Shown here piece after piece: positions 1 to 7,569 of a DNA stretch of 13,359 bases (positions are counted from its first letter, which is position 1; every line of letters begins with the position of its first letter). The position numbers and the translations under genes are program-made. The DNA is from JAOTYV01 sp041557595 (GTDB lineage: Bacteria > Pseudomonadota > Alphaproteobacteria > UBA8366). Location: contig JBFFGE010000128.1 in assembly GCA_041557595.1 (NCBI GenBank), forward strand, positions 1 through 13,359, read 5' to 3'. Below the pieces are notes generated by a model. That model was not told where the DNA came from. It ran no database searches and saw only the letters and a list, made by a program, of their open reading frames with translations.

Positions 1-48
1 AACGAATTGTCGCAGAAGCTCGATCAGATGATCAACAAGGGCGGGTGA
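1..48 (+). CDS. C-terminal end of an unidentified protein (partial)
   Basis: The frame from base 1 reads NELSQKLDQMINKGG and ends at TGA 46-48, so the window opens inside a plus-strand gene. The tail is hydrophilic and amphipathic, as at the end of a C-terminal helix. Fifteen residues are too few to assign a family. The gene converges on the minus-strand NlpC/P60 gene that ends at 163. The reading rests only on an open frame, sensible composition and a stop before a clearly non-coding AT-richer spacer. Confidence 0.55.
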   Translation, partial: NELSQKLDQMINKGG

Positions 49-60
49 GCGCGCGCTGTC

Positions 61-102
61 TAGACCATTTCTTGTTTAAATTGAATCATATGAAATGGTC
101 TA
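61..102. repeat. 11-bp perfect inverted repeat with 20-nt spacer
   Basis: TAGACCATTTC (61-71) is exactly mirrored by GAAATGGTCTA (92-102) around an AT-rich 20-nt loop. It lies just after the partial gene's stop in the convergent spacer 49-162. It could form a long stem in RNA from either strand or be a two-site binding motif. No T-run follows, so it is not a classical intrinsic terminator. Confidence 0.5.
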
Positions 103-131
103 TCTCTTGGTTTCTACGCAAATACGTCGCC

Positions 132-150
132 GCGAACCGTTTTGGTTCGC
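132..150. terminator. Hairpin between convergent genes, possible U-less terminator
   Basis: GCGAACC (132-138) and GGTTCGC (144-150) form a perfect 7-bp stem around a GTTTT loop. It sits between the plus-strand partial gene ending at 48 and the minus-strand NlpC/P60 gene ending at 163, where a bidirectional terminator is expected. Neither strand has a U-tract after the stem, so function as a terminator is only a guess. Confidence 0.3.
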
Positions 151-162
151 TCGGGATTTGCT

Positions 163-1017
163 CTAGCCCGGCCGGCGCACCGAGGAAACCGGCGTTCCCT
201 CGACCTGGACGATCCAGTCGATGACGTCGGCGAGCGGCGCTGCCGCGACGCACATATCCGAGGCATTCGCGTGCAGGAAGCGTCCGGGTTCGATCCAGAT
301 GCCCACATGGCCTTTCCAGAAAACCAGGTCGCCGCGTTGAAGCGCGGTCTCGTCGCCGTCGTAGGCGACGGTCACCGGGAACGCGCGTTCCTGCATGTCG
401 CTGTCGCGGGGGATGCCGACGCCGCAGCGGGCCAGTGCGAGCTGCACCAGCGCCGAGCAATCCAGCCCCCGGCTGGACCGACCGCCCCAGACATAGGGAA
501 CGCCGATGAAGCGCTCCGCCACGACGACGAAATCGTCCTCGAAGATGTCGAGCGGGGCGAGATGTTGCGTCGGCACCCAGCCGCCGCCGGCCAGTTCGCT
601 GTAGCGGCCCTTCTCGCCGGTAATCGCGACCTTGGCGCACATCGGCAAAATTGCGCAATGCGGCGCCTTGATGCGCGGTTCCGGGTAGAGGCAGGTATGG
701 ATGTGCGCCACCACATGGGTCGGCGCAACGATGTCGCCGGAGAGCGCGTCGACGTCCGTGTAACCGACATAGCCGTCGGCGTCGTTCTGAACCCAAGCGT
801 ATCCGTTTTTTTCCTCGAACACCGTCACGGTGTCGCCGGACAGCAATTCGGAAACCAGCGTGGTGCCGGGGGCGGGATCGTGACGGAGCGACACCAGCGG
901 CCGGACAACCTGGCGCGGCGCGCCGTCCACGAACCTGGCCGACTTTACCTGGCCCTCGAGACGCGCATCGGCGAGATCGTCGCGAAACGCGTTGAGGCGC
1001 CTATCGAGGCTCGTCAT
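163..1017 (-). CDS. SH3b-NlpC/P60 family peptidase (muropeptide hydrolase)
   Basis: This is a cysteine peptidase of the NlpC/P60 family, which cleaves gamma-D-glutamyl-diamino-acid bonds in peptidoglycan peptides. The 284-residue product has a bacterial SH3-like region (about 40-100, GDTVTVFEEKNGYAWVQ) and a second SH3-like segment (about 105-155). The catalytic domain (about 160-280) carries C187 in LDCSALVQ, H237 in GHVGIW and H249 in FLHAN, the expected Cys-His-polar triad. There is no signal peptide, so it probably acts in the cytoplasm on recycled muropeptides, like YkfC/dipeptidyl-peptidase VI. I chose ATG 1017 because AAAGGA precedes it by about 9 nt; an in-frame ATG at 1053 has no ribosome site. 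It lies 104 nt downstream of the broken MmgE/PrpD gene on the same strand. Family is secure; exact substrate is inferred. Confidence 0.88.
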   Translation of the reverse strand: MTSLDRRLNAFRDDLADARLEGQVKSARFVDGAPRQVVRPLVSLRHDPAPGTTLVSELLSGDTVTVFEEKNGYAWVQNDADGYVGYTDVDALSGDIVAPTHVVAHIHTCLYPEPRIKAPHCAILPMCAKVAITGEKGRYSELAGGGWVPTQHLAPLDIFEDDFVVVAERFIGVPYVWGGRSSRGLDCSALVQLALARCGVGIPRDSDMQERAFPVTVAYDGDETALQRGDLVFWKGHVGIWIEPGRFLHANASDMCVAAAPLADVIDWIVQVEGTPVSSVRRPG

Positions 1018-1121
1018 CGGTCGGGTCCTTTCGGCGCGCAGGGTGCTGGACATGACAAGCAGTATGGCGCGGTTGCATCAAATGGGAATAGCCATAAAGG
1101 CGACCTGCCGCGGGGCCTGGA

Positions 1122-2291
1122 TCATGGGGCGCCGAGCAGCGCCATTACGGCGTCCGGTGCGCCGTCTCCGCTCAACGCCATCACCGCTTCGACGATTGGC
1201 CCAACCCGATCTTCATCGTAGCGGCGGCCGGCATTCCGGAGGAATTTCTCGATTACGGTGTCGGCCGCCAACGGGCGTTTGTCTGATCCGAGATGATGGG
1301 GATCGTAACGGCGAATGGTTCGCCCATCGCGCAGCCGTGCCGACAGGCCGCCGGAAAAATAGCGGGGAAACAGCGAATCCGGGTCGATCTCGTAGCGGAT
1401 GCGGTCCCGCAGCGCCCGGATCGACGGGTCTTGGAGGGCTTCTTCCTCGCATTCGTCGAGCGTCATGCGACCCCGGACAACCGCCGTTGCGACCAAATGA
1501 TAGATGCTGAAGATCCCGGCATGAGCGTTCGGCGGGTGGCGGCGGTCGGCGTCCGGTTCGCACAGCAGCGGAATTTGCCGTTCATTGACCCGGACGGTGA
1601 TTTCCTCGATGTCGTCGGGCGCAAGACCGTCCTCCCGGTTCAGCCGGATGGCGCAGTCGATGATCGTGTGGGCGTGATGCACGACGGGGAAGGGCTTGAT
1701 CGCCACCGATTCGAATGCCCAACGGGTGCCGAGGCCGTCGGTCAGAGCCGGCCAATCCACCGTGGCCTCGGGACCGAGCAGCAGGCGGTAGAGACCCGCA
1801 TCGCCTTCATAGGGGCGGCTCGGCGCATGCACGCCTTCGGCGGCCATCATGGCGGCGGTCAGGCCCGCCACCGCGCCGAGTCCGGAATTGAACCGCTTGC
1901 TCCATGCGCCTTCCTTGATGCCTTCCATCGACCCGCTCATCATGGTCAGGGCGATACCTTGAGCCGCCGCCAGGGCGTCTCGATCGAGGCCGAGCAATTT
2001 GCCCGCGGCAAGCGCATTGCCGAAGCCGTTGAGTGTCCCGGTCGGCGAGAAACCACGCCGCATGATGGCGTTACCGGTGACGCCCAATCCCACATGCGCG
2101 CCGATTTCGATGGCGATGAGATAGGCGGTCAGCACGTCGCGGCCCTGTACGCCCTCGCGCGCGCCCAGCGCGAGGACCAGCGGCACCGTGCCGCCGGAGA
2201 TATGATTTAGCGTTGGCGGGTAGGTATCGTCATAGTCCAGCGTGTTGGCAAGGCCGCCATTGAACAGCAGGGAGTCCCTCAATCCGAGCAT
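1122..2291 (-). CDS. MmgE/PrpD family protein, C-terminal 389 residues (frameshifted gene)
   Basis: This is the larger part of an MmgE/PrpD-family protein, the family of 2-methylcitrate dehydratase and cis-aconitate decarboxylase. Characteristic stretches are LLFNGGLANTLDYDDTYPPTLNH near the start, PTGTLNGFGNALAAGKLLG in the middle and the AIKPFPVVHHAHTIIDCAI region. The first about 75 residues are encoded in another frame by 2279-2509, overlapping by 13 nt. The start used here (ATG 2291) has no Shine-Dalgarno and falls inside a conserved block, so it is a product of the frame break, not a natural start. Joined with one base restored, the protein would be about 465 residues, normal for the family. 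The substrate cannot be told. Either the genome carries a real one-base deletion (pseudogene) or the assembly has an indel error. Confidence 0.8.
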   Translation of the reverse strand: MLGLRDSLLFNGGLANTLDYDDTYPPTLNHISGGTVPLVLALGAREGVQGRDVLTAYLIAIEIGAHVGLGVTGNAIMRRGFSPTGTLNGFGNALAAGKLLGLDRDALAAAQGIALTMMSGSMEGIKEGAWSKRFNSGLGAVAGLTAAMMAAEGVHAPSRPYEGDAGLYRLLLGPEATVDWPALTDGLGTRWAFESVAIKPFPVVHHAHTIIDCAIRLNREDGLAPDDIEEITVRVNERQIPLLCEPDADRRHPPNAHAGIFSIYHLVATAVVRGRMTLDECEEEALQDPSIRALRDRIRYEIDPDSLFPRYFSGGLSARLRDGRTIRRYDPHHLGSDKRPLAADTVIEKFLRNAGRRYDEDRVGPIVEAVMALSGDGAPDAVMALLGAP

Positions 2292-2509
2292 TTGCGCTGG
2301 CCGATGGCGGTTGCGCCGCTACCCCCCTCCAGACGCGTGAGCGCCGCCAGCATGCTCGATGCGTAGTCGGTCCGGGATGCCGCGATCGCGCAACCGATCG
2401 TGTCGAGGATGTGCAGCGACGCTTTCTCGATCAGGAATACGGGTATTGTCTCGAAGCGGAGGTCGTCCGCAAACGCGGCGTATTGTTGGGCGATTGTGGG
2501 TTCGGCCAT
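2279..2509 (-). CDS. MmgE/PrpD family protein, N-terminal fragment (frameshifted gene)
   Basis: These 76 codons encode the normal beginning of an MmgE/PrpD protein: an N-terminal helix, then IEKASLHILDTIGCAIAAS, which matches the family pattern of helix, LDtlGcalaG and variable loop, followed by GGSGATAIGQ. The frame then runs into TGA at 2279-2281 instead of continuing into LFNGGLANTLDYDD, which is encoded from 2291 in another frame. The break lies at an AAA run (2291-2293); four As would restore the reading ...GQRK-MLGLRD. ATG 2509 is preceded by AGGGAAG about 10 nt upstream, a reasonable ribosome site, so the original gene began here. It starts 42 nt after the PH-like gene on the same strand. 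Confidence 0.75.
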   Translation of the reverse strand: MAEPTIAQQYAAFADDLRFETIPVFLIEKASLHILDTIGCAIAASRTDYASSMLAALTRLEGGSGATAIGQRKCSD

Positions 2510-2551
2510 GCGTTCGTTACTTCCCTGATGCCATCGGCGTCCGGATCATCC

Positions 2552-3118
2552 CTATCCGACGCCGACATCGGGCGCCAGACGTATTGTGGGGGGGCCGTCG
2601 GCGCGTTCCATCAGCGCCATCAGCGCGGCGCGCGCCTTACCGATGTCGGCAATGCCGATGAACCCGTCGCTGTCGGTTCGGCGGCGGCCGAATTGGCTAA
2701 TTTTAGTGGTGTGCCGAAACATCAGATCGGCGGCGCCGCCGACGTCGTTGCGGACCTCCAGGGGGCCGATCTCGTCCGGCGCGAAGACGCGGCGGGTCTT
2801 CATTCCGCGGCCGCTGACGATGAGCGCCCGGCGATCGGTGACCGCGTAGCGGGTCGTGCGCGCATCGATCACGTCGCGGAATTTTCCCTGGGCCAGGATC
2901 GCGGCGAAGGCGACAAACATCAACGCGACGAAGATTCCGATGGCTGAGCCGCCGGCGAGCGCATACCACGCCCAGAGCAGCATCAAACCGACGCCGGCGC
3001 CGGCAACGAATATCCCTCCCAATTTTCGCCCAACCAGTCGCTCGACGTTCGGCCGGCCATGCCAGACCAGCCTTTCGCCCGGCTCCAGCAGCGTCGTGAT
3101 GTCGACTTCATGCGGCAT
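2552..3118 (-). CDS. Membrane-anchored PH-like domain protein
   Basis: The 188-residue product begins with a short LLEPGERLVWHGRPN segment typical of bacterial PH-domain membrane proteins. Two hydrophobic helices follow (about 33-55 and 58-76), then a cytosolic beta-rich domain with RTTRYAVTDRRALIVSGRG, the usual PH-like core (YaVTdrRali). These proteins are widespread and mostly of unknown role at the inner membrane. The start ATG 3118 lies 3 nt beyond the stop codon of the small upstream membrane ORF (TGA 3124-3122). With no clear Shine-Dalgarno of its own, translation is probably coupled to that ORF. Family fairly sure; function unknown. Confidence 0.8.
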   Translation of the reverse strand: MPHEVDITTLLEPGERLVWHGRPNVERLVGRKLGGIFVAGAGVGLMLLWAWYALAGGSAIGIFVALMFVAFAAILAQGKFRDVIDARTTRYAVTDRRALIVSGRGMKTRRVFAPDEIGPLEVRNDVGGAADLMFRHTTKISQFGRRRTDSDGFIGIADIGKARAALMALMERADGPPTIRLAPDVGVG

Positions 3119-3121
3119 GGT

Positions 3122-3319
3122 TCAACAGTTTGCCGGGTGTTTGTCTTGTGGCTTTTCTGCCGCCGCCTCGCGGTCTTTCTTGATCGAATATTGATGGGCG
3201 AATAGAACCGCGACAGTTGAAATCACAACAAAAACAAACATGGCCCAACTGGCGAATAAATTCTTGGCAATGATCCCAAAGGGAATGCTGAAGGCGAAAA
3301 ACTTGAGTGCATCTCGCAT
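3122..3319 (-). CDS. Small two-helix membrane protein, unknown function
   Basis: The 65-residue product has two hydrophobic stretches (about 7-24 and 26-44, the second WAMFVFVVISTVAVLFA) and a charged C-terminal tail (KKDREAAAEKPQDK), so it should sit in the inner membrane as a hairpin. I do not recognise a family. Support comes from its composition and its near-contact with the PH-like gene (3-nt gap, probable translational coupling). The upstream TTGAG is a weak ribosome site. Base composition is less GC-rich than its neighbours. It is likely co-transcribed with the PH-like gene. Confidence 0.55.
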   Translation of the reverse strand: MRDALKFFAFSIPFGIIAKNLFASWAMFVFVVISTVAVLFAHQYSIKKDREAAAEKPQDKHPANC

Positions 3320-3430
3320 GTATTCGGCTCAACCGTAATGCATTTCGATGGAGGCCGGCACCTCGGTAAAAATTTTCAATAATAGTTATACGCGAAGGAC
3401 CTATTCTCCACCGTTTTCTCGATGAAAATA

Positions 3431-4063
3431 TCAGCCTCTCGGCAGGTACCGGTAATGCCCGGTAATCGGATAGTCGAACAGCATATCTTCGAGTTGTGGT
3501 CCCGCGCCGATGTTGTGAACGATCATCGGCCGTTTGCCGTCGGCGGAACGGCGGTCGGTAACGATGCCGATATGGGGCAGGCGCCGGTTTACGGTCCAGG
3601 TGACGAGGTCGCCGGGGCGATAGTCGCCCACGCGCCGCGTGACGGGCAGGGCGACTCCGTGACGTTCGAAAAACACCCGGAGGTTGGGTACCCGGCGGTG
3701 GTCGATATTGGGATCGGGCCGGGTGAGCCCCCAATGGTTCGGGTAGCGCCGGAAGGACCGCCGCATATCCTCATGCACACGCCGCTGAAGATCGATGCCG
3801 AAGGCGGCGCGGTAGGCGCGGATCACCACGTCGGTACAAACCCCGGTGTCGGCGGGCACGTCGCCGCGCGGGTAGGGGATGCGCCGGTAGGCCCCAGTAT
3901 AGGTGACGCGGTGGCGCGTGCGGTTCAGGGCGGCGGCGACGAGTTTGGCGACGGCGGCGTCATTTCCGGCGTCCTGGGCGGCGGCTGTCGTCCCGGCGAC
4001 ACCCGTCAACAAGACCAACGCCAAAATGCCGTGGGGCGCGAAAAAGCGGGCAGGAAACCTCAT
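3431..4063 (-). CDS. Secreted DUF1287 family protein (NlpC/P60-like fold)
   Basis: The 210-residue protein starts with a signal peptide (hydrophobic about 11-25, likely cleavage near TTAAAQ-D). The mature part matches DUF1287, the family of E. coli YijF: VCTDVVIRAYRAAFGIDLQ with C76, a VHEDM motif, PDPNIDHRRVPNL, DYRPGDLVTW, LPHIGIVTD with H164, and IVHNIGAGPQLED ending in GHYRY. The Cys and His placement matches a papain-like NlpC fold, so a periplasmic peptidase or amidase role is plausible but unproven. ATG 4063 has no strong Shine-Dalgarno, but no better in-frame start gives a signal peptide. It is divergent from the MBL hydrolase gene and leads the minus-strand run toward 163. Confidence 0.85.
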   Translation of the reverse strand: MRFPARFFAPHGILALVLLTGVAGTTAAAQDAGNDAAVAKLVAAALNRTRHRVTYTGAYRRIPYPRGDVPADTGVCTDVVIRAYRAAFGIDLQRRVHEDMRRSFRRYPNHWGLTRPDPNIDHRRVPNLRVFFERHGVALPVTRRVGDYRPGDLVTWTVNRRLPHIGIVTDRRSADGKRPMIVHNIGAGPQLEDMLFDYPITGHYRYLPRG

Positions 4064-4177
4064 GCGAAATCATATCGCATCATGCGTCCGGCTCCCAAGC
4101 GCGAACGCGCGCATTCGTCTCGGCGTCGTTGGGGCATGCCGTGGCCGTGTTGACAGGCCGCCGATCCTGCGGACGGA

Positions 4178-4206
4178 TTGAAATCGATCTGATTAAAAAG
4201 GATAGT
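4178..4206 (+). promoter_or_regulatory. Candidate sigma-70 promoter for the MBL hydrolase gene
   Basis: TTGAAA (4178-4183) and GATAGT (4201-4206) are spaced by exactly 17 nt. Transcription would start near 4213, leaving a leader of about 30 nt that contains the GGAGGA ribosome site at 4232-4237. The -35 box matches 5 of 6 and the -10 box 4 of 6 consensus bases. It lies in the divergent region 4064-4242. This is pattern evidence only. Confidence 0.4.
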
Positions 4207-4242
4207 CGAGCGGCGGACGCAATCCATGCAGGGAGGAATTCC

Positions 4243-5232
4243 ATGAACAAGGTTCTGATGGCGGCCGGTGCGGCAATCATTCTCTCGGGAATGCTTGGCG
4301 CTCCCGTGTTTTCCCAGACGGTGAAATTGACGACACTCGGCAGCCACACCGGCGAAATGTGCGGGCGCGACCGCGCCATGCTGTTCGAGGATCCCGATGG
4401 CACAACGGTGCTCTTCGATGCGGGCCGCACGGTGATGGGACCGGACGATCCGCGCCTGCCGGAAACCCTCAATGTGGTCCTTGTGTCCAGCGTGCACGGC
4501 GATCACCAGGGCGACCGGCGGATCCCGGAGTTGAATGCCGGCAGCTGCAAGAACCCCAAAACCGACGTGAAGACGGTCCCCAATTCCAACAGCGTCAAGA
4601 TCGCGGCGGGAAAGAAATCCTACATCGTCGCGGCGGGTCAGATGCGCGCGTATTTGACGCCGCGCATGATCGCCGAGGGGCTGGACGAGAAAACAGTCAA
4701 GAAGCTGGTCAAACGGCTGCGTCCGGGCGGCAAGATGAAATTCGGCGGCGTCACCGTTTCCGCCATTCCGACGGTTCACGCGAACGGCGCCTCGACCGCG
4801 TTCGTCATCGACAAGGAATTGGCGGCGGCAATGAAGAAAAGCGGAATTTCTGCATTCGTCGGTCCCGATAGCGGATTTATCCTGCGGTTCTCCAACGGGT
4901 TGGTCGTCTATCTTTCAGCCGATACGGGCCACACGGCCGATATGGAAGTCCTGGTCCGACGCTATTACGGCGCGGAACTCGCGATTATGAACATGGGTGA
5001 CGTCAACACCATGGGGCCGGAAGAGGCGGCCTGGGCGGTCAATGAGCTCATCAAGCCCAAAGCGGCGATGCCGACCCATGCGAACGAGGCGTCGACACAG
5101 GGCGGCAAGGTCGTTGCGGGCATGAAGGTCGATACATTCTTGAAACGGGTGAAGGGCATCCCGGTCCACCTGCCGTTGAGCGGCAAGACCTATGAGTTTG
5201 ATGGCGATGCCAAATGCGTGAAGGGATGCTAA
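4243..5232 (+). CDS. Secreted MBL-fold metallohydrolase (UlaG/COG2220-like)
   Basis: The 329-residue protein has a signal peptide (hydrophobic about 5-22, then APVFSQT), so it should be periplasmic. The mature part is a metallo-beta-lactamase fold: VLFDAGRT, the metal motif SSVHGDHQGD (H85, D87, H88), IPTVHANG (H179), SADTGHTADM (D227, H230) and MPTHANEAST (H279). The usual motif is HxHxDH, but the first position is S83, so one ligand of the first metal site is altered. The extra VHANG and C-terminal THANE histidines resemble UlaG-like/COG2220 hydrolases. Substrate unknown. ATG 4243 was chosen because GGAGGA lies 5-6 nt upstream and it begins the signal peptide; the in-frame ATG at 4129 gives a non-signal N-terminus. 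Confidence 0.85.
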   Translation: MNKVLMAAGAAIILSGMLGAPVFSQTVKLTTLGSHTGEMCGRDRAMLFEDPDGTTVLFDAGRTVMGPDDPRLPETLNVVLVSSVHGDHQGDRRIPELNAGSCKNPKTDVKTVPNSNSVKIAAGKKSYIVAAGQMRAYLTPRMIAEGLDEKTVKKLVKRLRPGGKMKFGGVTVSAIPTVHANGASTAFVIDKELAAAMKKSGISAFVGPDSGFILRFSNGLVVYLSADTGHTADMEVLVRRYYGAELAIMNMGDVNTMGPEEAAWAVNELIKPKAAMPTHANEASTQGGKVVAGMKVDTFLKRVKGIPVHLPLSGKTYEFDGDAKCVKGC

Positions 5233-5430
5233 TCGGTCGCCGGTATCGCGCCGCCGTACGCGAATAGCATCCCCGGCATGGCGGCGGCCGGTTTGCATTT
5301 CGGCGCGATGCGGTCCGTGCGGCGTGAGCGCAAAAAGCTGACGAATTCCTTGATTGCACGGGTGCGGCGGCGGCATGGTGCCGCTGCCCGGCCACGGCAC
5401 AATTTCCGCAATCAATGAAAGGACGCAAAT

Positions 5431-6465
5431 ATGGCCGTCCCTGAGAATGGCGCCACAATTCCCGCAACGCTCATCCCCGGCGACGGGATCGGTCCCGAGA
5501 TTACGGAAGCGGTTGTCGATATCCTCGACCATCTGGGCGCGCCCTTCGAATGGGACACACAGGTTGCCGGACTTGCGGCGATCGATCGCGATGGCGATCC
5601 GTTGCCGGGAAAGACGCTCGCGAGCATCAAACGAACCGGATTGGCCCTAAAGGGGCCGCTGACGACGCCGATCGGGGGTGGGTTCAAATCGATCAATGTA
5701 CGCCTGCGGCAGGAGTTCGATCTCTTCGCCAATGTTCGTCCGGCCAAGACGTTGTTGCCCGGCGGCCGCTTCGAGGGCGTCGACCTCGTCATCGTGCGCG
5801 AAAATCTCGAAGGCCTCTACGCGGTGGAAGAACGGTTCGAGGCAAAGGGCGACGATCCCCGCGCGGTCGCCTATTCCTCCGGATACAACACCCGGGTGGA
5901 GTGCCGCCGGATCGCCGAATTTACCTTTGATTATGCGGTTCGACACAACCGCAAGAATGTCACCATCGTCCACAAGGCCAACATCCTGAAAGCGTTGAGC
6001 GGCCTTTTTTTGGAAGAAGTCCAGGAGGTGGCGAAGAACTACGAAGGCCGAGTCACGGTCGATGACCGGATTGTCGATGCCTGCGCCATGCAAATGGTGA
6101 TGACGCCCGAACGGTTCGACATGTTGGTTACGACCAATCTGTTCGGCGATATTCTGTCCGACCTGGCGGCCGGGCTTACTGGCGGTCTCGGGTTGGCGCC
6201 GGGCGCGAACATCGGGGAACGCGCCGCCATTTTCGAGGCAGTTCACGGATCGGCGCCGGATATCGTAGGGCAGGGCAAGGCAAACCCCTGCGCCCTTCTG
6301 TTGGCTTCCGCCCTGATGCTCGATCATGTCGGACGGACCGATTTGGCGGCGCGCCTTCGCGAGGCCGTCCAGGCGGTTCTGCTGGAAAACAAGAAACTCA
6401 CGCCCGATCTCGGCGGCGTCGGCTCGACGCGCGACATCACCGACGCCATTAAGGCCAAGCTTTAG
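5431..6465 (+). CDS. NAD-dependent isocitrate dehydrogenase
   Basis: This belongs to the beta-decarboxylating dehydrogenases and probably oxidises isocitrate to 2-oxoglutarate in the TCA cycle. The 344-residue length fits the short homologs. Seen: N-terminal PGDGIGPEI; the SxN motif S87-I-N89 with RLRQEFDLFANVRP (R93, R103) that distinguishes isocitrate from isopropylmalate enzymes; IVRENLEGLYAVEE; VHKANILK; and NLFGDILSDLAAGLTGGLG. In HGSAPDIVG (H272, D277), Asp stands where NADP enzymes carry Lys, which predicts NAD. AAAGGA at 5418-5423 sits 7 nt before ATG 5431. The gene follows the MBL hydrolase by 198 nt and converges on the ureohydrolase gene. A tartrate or homoisocitrate dehydrogenase role cannot be fully excluded. 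Confidence 0.87.
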   Translation: MAVPENGATIPATLIPGDGIGPEITEAVVDILDHLGAPFEWDTQVAGLAAIDRDGDPLPGKTLASIKRTGLALKGPLTTPIGGGFKSINVRLRQEFDLFANVRPAKTLLPGGRFEGVDLVIVRENLEGLYAVEERFEAKGDDPRAVAYSSGYNTRVECRRIAEFTFDYAVRHNRKNVTIVHKANILKALSGLFLEEVQEVAKNYEGRVTVDDRIVDACAMQMVMTPERFDMLVTTNLFGDILSDLAAGLTGGLGLAPGANIGERAAIFEAVHGSAPDIVGQGKANPCALLLASALMLDHVGRTDLAARLREAVQAVLLENKKLTPDLGGVGSTRDITDAIKAKL

Positions 6466-6568
6466 CCCAAGACCACGGCAAGGTTTTGCCTTGGCGAATT
6501 GTTTCGTGCGGCGTTCGGCGAGATTTCCAGCGCTACGGTATGGCGGCAGACCGCGACTCCGGTATGCA

Positions 6569-7543
6569 TCACCCGTCCCCGTTGCGCCGCCGGTCGACGG
6601 CGTCGGCGAGCACGCAGAGGATCTCGAACATCATGGTGGCGCCGACCAACGCGGTGTTGCCGGAGGGATCGAAGGGCGGGGACACCTCGACCACATCGCC
6701 GCCGACGATATCAAGACCCTGTAGCCCCCGAATCATGCGCTGCGCCTCATGTGTCGTGAAACCGCCGACTTCGGGAGTCCCGGTGCCCGGCGCATAGACC
6801 GGGTCGAGCCCGTCGACGTCGAAACTGACATAGGTCGGACCGTCGCCCGCGACGCGGCGCGCCTCGGCGATCACCGCATCGACGCCGAGCGAGTAGAATT
6901 CCTCGATCGTGATGATGCGCATGCCGCTCTCGCGGGCGAAATCCATGTCGTCATGGTGAAACAGCGAGCCGCGGATGCCGATCTGCACAACGCGGTTCGG
7001 ATCCAGCAGGCCTTCTTCCACGGCGCGGCGAAAGGGGGTGCCGTGGGTGTATTTCTCACCGCCGAAATAGCTGTTCGTGGTGTCGCTATGGGCGTCGAAA
7101 TGGACCATGCCGAGCGGCCAGCGGGCCGCCAGCGCGCGCAAAATCGGTAAAGTGACGAGATGATCGCCGCCGGCGCTGAGAGGGGCGGCGCCGGCCCCTA
7201 CGATTTCGGCGAAGAACCCGTGGAGTCGTTCCAGCGTATCCATCAGGTTGATTGGATTGACCGGACCGTCGCCAACATCGCCGACGCGGCAGAGTTCATA
7301 CGGGGCAAGTCCGGTGGCATGATTGATGCGCCGGATCAGGCTCGACTGATTGCGGATTTCCCGCGGGCCGTGCCGGGCGCCGGGCCGGTTGGTGGTACCG
7401 CCATCCCAAGGCACGCCCGCCAGGGCAATATCGACCGTCGCAAAGTCCGTGACCACCGGCAGCCGCATGAAGCTGGCGACGCCGGCATACCGCGGCGTGG
7501 TTCCCAGGTCCGGCGGTTCCGGGCGGTCGGAATCGTTTGCCAC
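6569..7543 (-). CDS. speB: Agmatinase/guanidinobutyrase family ureohydrolase
   Basis: This is a binuclear manganese ureohydrolase that releases urea from a guanidino compound. All metal ligands are visible in the 324-residue product: H128 in SAGGDH; D150, H152 and D154 in HFDAHSD; D242 and D244 in SFDVDGLDP. The APGTGTPEVGG and VVEVSPPFD segments fit the agmatinase branch rather than arginase, but family members also act on guanidinobutyrate or guanidinopropionate, so speB is a family label. Translation starts at GTG 7543, with AGGGAG about 10 nt upstream. The gene begins 26 nt after the leucine dehydrogenase stop on the same strand, suggesting one operon for amino-acid or guanidino-compound use. 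Confidence 0.88.
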   Translation of the reverse strand: MANDSDRPEPPDLGTTPRYAGVASFMRLPVVTDFATVDIALAGVPWDGGTTNRPGARHGPREIRNQSSLIRRINHATGLAPYELCRVGDVGDGPVNPINLMDTLERLHGFFAEIVGAGAAPLSAGGDHLVTLPILRALAARWPLGMVHFDAHSDTTNSYFGGEKYTHGTPFRRAVEEGLLDPNRVVQIGIRGSLFHHDDMDFARESGMRIITIEEFYSLGVDAVIAEARRVAGDGPTYVSFDVDGLDPVYAPGTGTPEVGGFTTHEAQRMIRGLQGLDIVGGDVVEVSPPFDPSGNTALVGATMMFEILCVLADAVDRRRNGDG

Positions 7544-7569
7544 GATGCATGGTCTCCCTGTCTGACGGG

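Noticed and set aside
142..1221. Long plus-strand open frame (359 codons) opposite the NlpC/P60 gene
   Set aside because: It is the antisense shadow of a clear NlpC/P60 gene; the translation is rich in His, Arg, Ala and Gly with no family signature, and has no ribosome site.
2279..2293. Second selenocysteine (TGA 2279-2281) or programmed frameshift in the MmgE/PrpD gene
   Set aside because: The protein resumes in a different frame before this TGA, so Sec readthrough would not restore it. No classic slippery heptamer or stimulatory structure was seen, so a one-base deletion is simpler.
4150..4178. TTGACA at 4150-4155 as the main promoter of the MBL hydrolase gene
   Set aside because: The -35 box is perfect, but at 17-nt spacing the -10 would be ACGGAT, a poor match; TTGAAA/GATAGT nearby fits better.
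4060..4779. Minus-strand open frame opposite the MBL hydrolase gene
   Set aside because: It overlaps the MBL coding region and the divergent promoter, and its translation has no recognisable domain.
6477..6496. CAAGG-TTTTG-CCTTG hairpin after the isocitrate dehydrogenase gene as a terminator
   Set aside because: The stem is only 5 bp and no T-run follows on either strand, so it is too weak to call.
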